NCBI GenBank assembly: GCA_945897545.1
Contig: CAMDGJ010000023.1
Span: forward strand, 1 to 19,337
Origin: Flavobacterium psychrophilum
GTDB taxonomy: Bacteria > Bacteroidota > Bacteroidia > Flavobacteriales > Flavobacteriaceae
Direction of reading: 5' to 3'
DNA length: 19,337 bases
In this document: piece by piece, positions 13,833 to 19,337 of the stretch
How the letters are laid out: every line of letters starts with the position of its first letter
Position numbering within the stretch: the stretch's first letter is position 1
Notes under the pieces: model-generated
The model's input: the letters and a program-made list of their open reading frames with translations, nothing else
What the model was told of the DNA's origin: nothing
Database searches by the model: none
Program-made: the position numbers and the translations under genes

Positions 13833-16385
13833 ATGAAAAAAAAATTTCTTAGTCAAAAAACACACGTGCAATTCCTCTTTTCCCTTGGATTGTTCTTACT
13901 GTGTGTGAATTTGGGTTGGGGGCAAAGCCCTGCCATCGCTGCTGACGCTGCTACTACCGGAGATTACCGATCTCTTGCTTCAGGAAACTGGAGTGATGCC
14001 GGAACCTGGCAGGTGAGGACGGGAGTAACTGCTTGGTCTACTGCTAGTGTAGCTCCAACAGCCACAAACACGGTGTACATACAAGCCGGTCATGTCGTTA
14101 CTCTTACAGGAGATTCCGATTGCTATAGCCTTCATATAGCAACAGCCGGATCACTTGCTGCAGTAACATTTGCCGTGAATGTATACGGAAAATTGAGAGC
14201 TTATGTACTTGCGTCTGCGGTAACTGGAGCTTCTGACGACCATATTGGAGTCGATATTGCTGCTGTATCAGCGGCATCCGCAATGATAACATCTACTTCT
14301 GGAACTACATTACGATTTAAAGGTGTCACGAGAACTTTCAATTTTGCGAGTGAATGGAATGCCGGTAGTACATATCCAGCTATTTCAGCTGAAATTGCTT
14401 TAAATGCTAGTCAAACAATTACTTCTGGTGCCGCTATTAAATTTTCAAATTTGACATTAACCACTGGAAATTTGACTTCAGGCAATCCTCATGTAATAAC
14501 TGGTAATTGCACTATAAAAACTGGGACGAAAATTATAACTTTTGTAAGTGGTGTAAGTCCTAGTGTTTCTATAGGAAATTTTAATGGCACACTTGCTGGT
14601 ACGCTAGATATTCAATCAGGGGGCATACTGGATTTTAGAACAGCTTCGCCAACTATCAATTTTGCCACTTTTATAAATAATGGATCCGTTATATATTCAA
14701 CACCCTCCCCAACAGCCGCAGGATTTTTTATGACTAATGCTAATGGTTCAGCTGTTCCAGATGTTAACACCTATATTGACCTCACTATTTCTAATACTAA
14801 TGCTGGAGGAGTAACCGCCACATCAAGCATGAAATCGATAAAAGGAGCTTTAAATGTTACTGGTAGTTGCATTTTAAATACAGGTGGGTTGGTGACATTA
14901 AAATCAACGGCTGCAAGAACGTCAACAATTTGGCCATCACCATTAGGAGTTATTAATGGCAATGTAACGATAGAGCGTTATATTCCGGCAGGATATCGAG
15001 AGTATCGTTTGTTGAGTTCACCAGTAACTACTACAGGTACGATTAAAGCCAACTGGCAAGAAGATCAAGAAAATGGCGCTAATTTAAATGCAGGTTACGG
15101 AACACATCTTAGCGGTAGCGGTGGTGCTACAAATGGTTTTGATACTACAAGTACTAATGCGCCTTCCATTTTTACGCATACCAATACCGGTGCAACAGCC
15201 GCTTGGACTGCTCTGGCAAATACTAATGGAACCCTTACTGCAGGTTCTCCCTACTTGGTATATGTTAGAGGAAGTAGACTGGCCACTAATCTGGACGCTA
15301 CTGCGACTAACGATGCTACCACTTTGAGAACAACTGGAACAGTAACAACAGGAACCAAAGTTGTAAGTGGTTTGAATGCTACTGCCAATGGTTTTAGCTT
15401 AATAGGAAATCCATATCAAACACAAGTTAATATGAGTACCGTTTTAACCGCTGCAACAAATTTAGTGACCGGTTATTATTATGTTTTAAACCCTGCAAAC
15501 GGTGCCTATGCTACAGTTGACATTGTAGCGAATTTAAGTACCTCTGGATATGCCAATAAGCATTTACAACCGGGACAAGCTTGTTTTGTAAAAACGGTAG
15601 CCGCACCATCTGCAACTCCAACACTTTCGTTTACAGATGCCAGCAAAAATACGGCTGGGGCCCAAACTGCTGTATTTAGAACCAAAGAATTGGCTAACGT
15701 GCTTCGTTTGTCTTTGTACGATACGGCAAAACCCGCTGAAGCGGTAGATGGTTTAATTGTCGCTTTTGATGCCAACGAAAGCAATGCCGTAAACGAGAAT
15801 GATGCCAACAAATTGACCAACTTCAATGAAAGTATCGCCACGGATAACAGCGGAACATTATTAGCTATTGAGAAAAGAGCGCTTCCTGCAACAACAGATG
15901 AGATTCCTTTGAATATTACACAATACGGGGGAACATCGTATTCCTTAAAAGTACAAGGTTCCGGTTTAACCGAAACCCCTTACTTAGTAGATCGTTATAC
16001 GGGTACTACAACTGAAATTCCAGTAGATGGAACAATAGATTATGCCTACACTGTTACGGCTGGAAATACAGCTACTTCAGATGCAAGCCGTTTTAAATTG
16101 ATTTATGCTAAATCATTGAAAACAATTGACAATACAATTGCTGGTTTTACTTTGTATCCAAATCCTTCAAAAGCAAATTCATTTCATATTGTAATTCCTC
16201 AAAGTGCGACTAGAGTTTCCCTTACAGTAAGTAATATGCTAGGTCAAAAAATGTATTCTCAAGATAATTTACCATCAGGGTCTACACAAAATGTGACTGT
16301 TAGTACCGTGAAAACTGCTGGAGTTTATCTAGTGCGTTTGACTTCAGAAGGAAAAAGTACCACAACAAAATGGATTGTAGAATAA
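13833..16385 (+). CDS. Large secreted surface protein with T9SS sorting domain
   Basis: An 850-residue exported protein of unknown function. Residues 1-31 are a signal peptide ending GWGQ. The N-terminal region (about 42-110) has the pattern GDYRSLASGNWSDAGTW and VYIQAGHVVTLTGD, seen in many flavobacterial surface proteins. The centre (about 110-370) is rich in Thr, Ser and Gly and probably forms repetitive beta structure. Residues about 375-620 contain the phrases ERYIPAGYREYRLLSSPV, GFSLIGNPYQ and QPGQACFVKT, which recur in T9SS-secreted proteins. Residues 771-850 are a T9SS type A tail (GFTLYPNPSK to KTAGVYLVRLTSEG). This tail differs from the one in the genes at 97 and 3149. It ends 16 bp before the next gene, so the two are probably co-transcribed. 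It may be an adhesin or scaffold; no catalytic motif was recognised. Confidence 0.82.
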   Translation: MKKKFLSQKTHVQFLFSLGLFLLCVNLGWGQSPAIAADAATTGDYRSLASGNWSDAGTWQVRTGVTAWSTASVAPTATNTVYIQAGHVVTLTGDSDCYSLHIATAGSLAAVTFAVNVYGKLRAYVLASAVTGASDDHIGVDIAAVSAASAMITSTSGTTLRFKGVTRTFNFASEWNAGSTYPAISAEIALNASQTITSGAAIKFSNLTLTTGNLTSGNPHVITGNCTIKTGTKIITFVSGVSPSVSIGNFNGTLAGTLDIQSGGILDFRTASPTINFATFINNGSVIYSTPSPTAAGFFMTNANGSAVPDVNTYIDLTISNTNAGGVTATSSMKSIKGALNVTGSCILNTGGLVTLKSTAARTSTIWPSPLGVINGNVTIERYIPAGYREYRLLSSPVTTTGTIKANWQEDQENGANLNAGYGTHLSGSGGATNGFDTTSTNAPSIFTHTNTGATAAWTALANTNGTLTAGSPYLVYVRGSRLATNLDATATNDATTLRTTGTVTTGTKVVSGLNATANGFSLIGNPYQTQVNMSTVLTAATNLVTGYYYVLNPANGAYATVDIVANLSTSGYANKHLQPGQACFVKTVAAPSATPTLSFTDASKNTAGAQTAVFRTKELANVLRLSLYDTAKPAEAVDGLIVAFDANESNAVNENDANKLTNFNESIATDNSGTLLAIEKRALPATTDEIPLNITQYGGTSYSLKVQGSGLTETPYLVDRYTGTTTEIPVDGTIDYAYTVTAGNTATSDASRFKLIYAKSLKTIDNTIAGFTLYPNPSKANSFHIVIPQSATRVSLTVSNMLGQKMYSQDNLPSGSTQNVTVSTVKTAGVYLVRLTSEGKSTTTKWIVE

Positions 16386-16401
16386 TTTAAAAATAAAAAA
16401 G

Positions 16402-19337
16402 ATGAAAAAATATATAACTACGTTTTCTTTGGCAAAAATAACAGTGTGCTTTTTAGTGCTGTTCGCCACCTTTGCCAGTGCACAAACCGGTTTGCCAGGT
16501 AAACCAAACGACATTGTTGGTAACGCTGGATTTCTTGGTGAGTTGAAGCCCTTTTGGAGAAGCCAGCCCGTATTAGGGCCTTATTTACAAGACGGTTTAA
16601 ATACAACAGAAATTCCAAATTACATGTTGCAAACAGATTTTCCGTACCAAAAGCGTTCTTTTGCAACAGAAGTGCCCTTTGCTGACAATTTATCCGTTGT
16701 AAGACTGTTGGGCGGATATTCTAAGTATCCAGGAATAACAGGTACTTTAACAGACCTGACTACTCCAGCAGGGATCGCTTTATTAGACCAATTGCGAGCC
16801 TATGATTTTGTTTATAGAAACGCTGGTGGTGTATTGGTCTTTCGACCTGAGCTAATTCAACAACGTTTACAGCCTTATTTGGATCTTGGCTATGAAGATT
16901 TAACCATTGTATTGGATAATATCCCATGGGATTTAACGACGAATACTAATGCATCACTTAGTTCTTATGGTAATGCAGGGGTTCCAAATCTTTCCCAAGA
17001 ATGGTATGATACCGTAAGCCAGCTGTGCACTACCTTAAAAACTTTACTGGGTGAGGTAAAAGCGAACAAGCTGCGTTTCCGAATTGGTACAGAAATGAAC
17101 AGTTTAGAACGATTTAATGGAACTGAAGCCCAATTCATTACACACTATGATAATGCGGCCGCTGCCATTCAATCTGTTTTACCTAGTGCCACTTTAAGTC
17201 TTTTTAATATTTCCTCCAATACTTTGTCCAATATTAATACCGTACATAATGTTGGGGCATTTCGTGTGCTTGATCATATTGCAAACGAGAACAATCAAAA
17301 AACGGGAGCCAAGCTAACTAAAATTCCCAAATTTGTGTCTTTTTCCGAATATTTTTATGAAGGCACTAATTTAACCACTGAAGTAAGTAATTCGAAAGAT
17401 GTATGGAATTATGTGAATACTAACATTGCAGGGTATCAAAACAAGTTTTCAAGAGAAATTCATGAATTTGGGGGGTTGGCAGATTGGACTGCTACCATTC
17501 CTACAGAAAATGAAGGAGCCTTTGGAGGGGCAATGACTTTACAGGTATTTATGAAGTATATGGAAGTGGGTGTCGATCGAATTTACCATTGGAACTCCTT
17601 TAAAACCATTCCAAATGGGGCTAGTCGATATCAAATACCTTCATCTCAAGCATGGACTTATAGTGTTTTGGATTATCTTTCAGGAGGAGCTGTCTATAAA
17701 ATTATACCCGAGACGCCTACAATTGCAAGGAATGCAACAATAACTTCTATAGTGAGTGTTAAAAATGGAAAATCTTATTTATTAGTTAATTCCTTTGATA
17801 CGGATAAAACTAATACACAAGTATCAGAGGTGAATGTAAGAATTCATAAATCCTATTTACCTTCTAATTTTACAATGACTTCAACTAAAATGGCATCATT
17901 AACGAATACCAATTGTGTTTTAAATGAAATACGAAGAGATGTTGAACTTGCAGGAAACCTAAATCCAGCATTGGCATTAAAGCCGGATTATATTCCTAGT
18001 GATTTTCAAGATTTGTGCGTTGATTATACCGCATTTAAAGCTATGGTCTTAGCTAACGCCACTAAGTATGAAAATTTATGGAAAGACTCGTTGACTCTGA
18101 ATTCGGTGGGCGGAAACATTACACAGGATGGAGATTATTATGTGGTAAAATTGGATATGACAGCTTCCCAGAATTCGGTTGTCTTATTACAGGGACCTTT
18201 AACAACGGGAACACTAACCGCAAATCCAACAACGGTAACGGTATTTCCAAATGTAAACAACACCGGTAATACTGCGCTAACCATGACTTCTTCAAATGCT
18301 GCAAAAGTATTACTAACGCATCAAAGCACAGGATCTATTATTTCGGCTGAAACGATTGTTATTGACAACACTGATTTGAGCTTTACTGATTTGCCTGTCG
18401 ATTACATCAAGGAAGGAGCGACTCATACCTTTCGTTTGTATGCTACAACGGCGGGATCGAGTGTCCTTGGTGCGCTTTTATCTACCGTTATTGTTACTGG
18501 AGTGACCCCACCAACAGGTACGCTAACCGCAAACCCAGCAACGGTAACCACATTTCCAAATGCAAACGGCACGGGTAATACGCTACTTACCATGACTTCC
18601 TCAAATGCTGCAAAAGTATTACTAACGCATCAAAGCACCAACGGATCTACTACTACGACTGAAGATATTGTTATTAACAACAATCTACTGAGCTTTACTA
18701 ATCTGACCGCCAATTACATCCAGAATGGAAGGACTCATACCTTTCGTTTGTATGCTACAACGGCAGGATCGAGTGTTCTTGGTGCTCTTTTAAGTACCGT
18801 TGTTGTTACTGGAGCGGCCGCCCCAACAGGTACGCTAACCGCAAGTCCAGAAACGGTAACCGCATTTACAAATGCAAACGGTAGTGGTAATACAACACTT
18901 TCTTGGTCTACTGCCTATAGTCCCAGAACATTAATTACGCTAACTAAAACCAGACAAGACGGTAGTCTGCTTGCTGCTGAAGCAGTAGTTGTTAATAACA
19001 ATACTGCAACAAATCTCAGCTTTCCGATTAACTATATTCAACAAAATATCATTCATACCTTTAAACTATATACAGCAACAGGAACTTCAAATATTGATTA
19101 TGTCCAAGGCGCTCTTTTAGATACCGTTATTGTTACTGGAATAGGACCAACAACAGGTACGCTAACAGTAAACCCAGAATTGGTAACCACATTTCCAAAT
19201 GTAAACGGCACGGGTAATACGCTACTTACCATGAGTTCCACAAATGCTGCAAAAGTATTAACAACGCATCAAAGCACAAACGGATCTACCACTACGGTTG
19301 AAACGAGTGTTATTAACGACACTGCATTGAGCTTTTC
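16402..19337 (+). CDS. GH39-like glycosidase fused to tandem beta-repeat units (partial, runs off the window)
   Basis: The frame stays open from ATG 16402 to the window edge, giving at least 978 codons with no stop. Residues 1-28 are a signal peptide (FASAQ) different from that of the paralogue at 97. Residues about 50-595 are the GH-A-type enzyme, very close to the paralogue; candidate acid/base Glu231 (GTEMNS) and nucleophile Glu355 (HEFGG) are kept at the same 124-residue spacing. Tandem units start at residues 603 (type A), 706 (type A), 810 (type B) and 919 (type A, cut by the edge). Each begins GTLT and is 103-109 residues long. Unit DNA is highly similar between copies. A T9SS tail is expected beyond the edge. 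It follows the 850-residue gene by 16 bp. Probably a cell-surface or secreted polysaccharide hydrolase with binding modules (inference). Confidence 0.88.
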   Translation, partial: MKKYITTFSLAKITVCFLVLFATFASAQTGLPGKPNDIVGNAGFLGELKPFWRSQPVLGPYLQDGLNTTEIPNYMLQTDFPYQKRSFATEVPFADNLSVVRLLGGYSKYPGITGTLTDLTTPAGIALLDQLRAYDFVYRNAGGVLVFRPELIQQRLQPYLDLGYEDLTIVLDNIPWDLTTNTNASLSSYGNAGVPNLSQEWYDTVSQLCTTLKTLLGEVKANKLRFRIGTEMNSLERFNGTEAQFITHYDNAAAAIQSVLPSATLSLFNISSNTLSNINTVHNVGAFRVLDHIANENNQKTGAKLTKIPKFVSFSEYFYEGTNLTTEVSNSKDVWNYVNTNIAGYQNKFSREIHEFGGLADWTATIPTENEGAFGGAMTLQVFMKYMEVGVDRIYHWNSFKTIPNGASRYQIPSSQAWTYSVLDYLSGGAVYKIIPETPTIARNATITSIVSVKNGKSYLLVNSFDTDKTNTQVSEVNVRIHKSYLPSNFTMTSTKMASLTNTNCVLNEIRRDVELAGNLNPALALKPDYIPSDFQDLCVDYTAFKAMVLANATKYENLWKDSLTLNSVGGNITQDGDYYVVKLDMTASQNSVVLLQGPLTTGTLTANPTTVTVFPNVNNTGNTALTMTSSNAAKVLLTHQSTGSIISAETIVIDNTDLSFTDLPVDYIKEGATHTFRLYATTAGSSVLGALLSTVIVTGVTPPTGTLTANPATVTTFPNANGTGNTLLTMTSSNAAKVLLTHQSTNGSTTTTEDIVINNNLLSFTNLTANYIQNGRTHTFRLYATTAGSSVLGALLSTVVVTGAAAPTGTLTASPETVTAFTNANGSGNTTLSWSTAYSPRTLITLTKTRQDGSLLAAEAVVVNNNTATNLSFPINYIQQNIIHTFKLYTATGTSNIDYVQGALLDTVIVTGIGPTTGTLTVNPELVTTFPNVNGTGNTLLTMSSTNAAKVLTTHQSTNGSTTTVETSVINDTALSF
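16552..18182 (+). repeat. 1.6-kb direct repeat of the region 214-1841
   Basis: The enzyme-coding DNA here aligns with 214-1841 at about 90% identity by eye, with a net length difference of 3 bp (offset 16338 at the start, 16341 at the end). Similarity stops sharply where the T9SS tail begins in one copy and the tandem units in the other. The repeats are in the same orientation about 16.3 kb apart. Confidence 0.85.
18208..19337 (+). repeat. Tandem repeat array coding ~104-residue units (A-A-B-A...)
   Basis: Four in-frame units start at 18208, 18517, 18829 and 19156, each opening with a variant of GGTACGCTAACCGCAAACCC. Units 1, 2 and 4 carry THQST (type A); unit 3 carries LITLTKTRQDGS and HTFKLYTATG (type B). 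The first two units share long identical stretches of DNA, pointing to recent duplication. Similar single units are coded at about 2719-3045 and 3236-3970. Confidence 0.88.

Noticed and set aside
15506..15841. Antisense 111-codon frame inside the 850-residue gene
   Set aside because: It lies opposite a clear T9SS protein, has no leader or family signature and is explained by codon bias of the sense strand.
16418..16666. Antisense 82-codon frame over the start of the second glycosidase
   Set aside because: The + strand frame continues through it with a signal peptide and strong identity to the paralogue.
18078..18269. Small + strand frame of 63 codons
   Set aside because: It is an out-of-frame reading across the end of the enzyme domain and the first repeat unit.
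18208..19337. Regularly spaced repeats suggesting a CRISPR array
   Set aside because: The repeats are about 310 bp long, in frame and translate to similar protein units, so they are coding tandem modules.

Overview
The window looks like chromosomal DNA of a marine-type or polysaccharide-degrading member of the Bacteroidota, most likely class Flavobacteriia. It is AT-rich and its start codons follow A-rich leaders without Shine-Dalgarno sequences. Two complete secreted proteins carry C-terminal domains of the type IX secretion system (T9SS) ending in a GVYLLKI-type motif, and a third carries a GVYLVRL version. Intergenic spaces hold CTTCGACAAGCTCAG inverted repeats, which I recall as common in flavobacteria. 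All genes are on the + strand. No tRNA, rRNA, CRISPR array or transposase gene is visible.

Left block (97-4255): three secreted proteins share nearly the same signal-peptide cassette. They are a GH39-like (clan GH-A type) TIM-barrel glycosidase with a T9SS tail, a 137-residue protein consisting of one beta-rich repeat unit, and a 368-residue protein with two repeat units and the same T9SS tail. The tail-coding DNA is almost identical in the first and third.

Central block (4452-12642): a rhamnose cassette. It encodes a lipoprotein GH78 alpha-L-rhamnosidase, an MFS sugar importer of the FucP/FHS type, a formylglycine sulfatase fused to a GH78-like module that has lost both catalytic motifs, and L-rhamnose mutarotase (rhaM). 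The sulfatase and rhaM lie 14 bp apart and end in a long 3' region with a strong intrinsic terminator. Together these genes fit stripping sulfate and rhamnose from a sulfated rhamnose-containing glycan (ulvan is the obvious candidate, by inference), importing the sugar and converting its anomer. No SusC/SusD pair, regulator or rhaA/B/D gene is present, so this is only part of a utilisation locus.

Right block (13833-19337): an 850-residue T9SS-secreted surface protein is followed 16 bp later by a gene that stays open to the window edge (at least 978 codons). That gene is a second copy of the GH39-like enzyme, about 90% identical in DNA by eye, in which the T9SS tail is replaced by at least four tandem copies of the same repeat units found in the left block. 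The two 1.6-kb enzyme copies are direct repeats bracketing the rhamnose cassette.

The most unusual theme is this mosaic family: one signal-peptide cassette, one tail cassette, and interchangeable enzyme and type A/type B repeat modules scattered over five reading frames, including a 14-codon signal-peptide remnant that overlaps the GH78 start codon. The gaps also hold a 21-bp perfect hairpin, two MITE-like elements with terminal inverted repeats (one with a plausible target duplication), and duplicated small hairpins.
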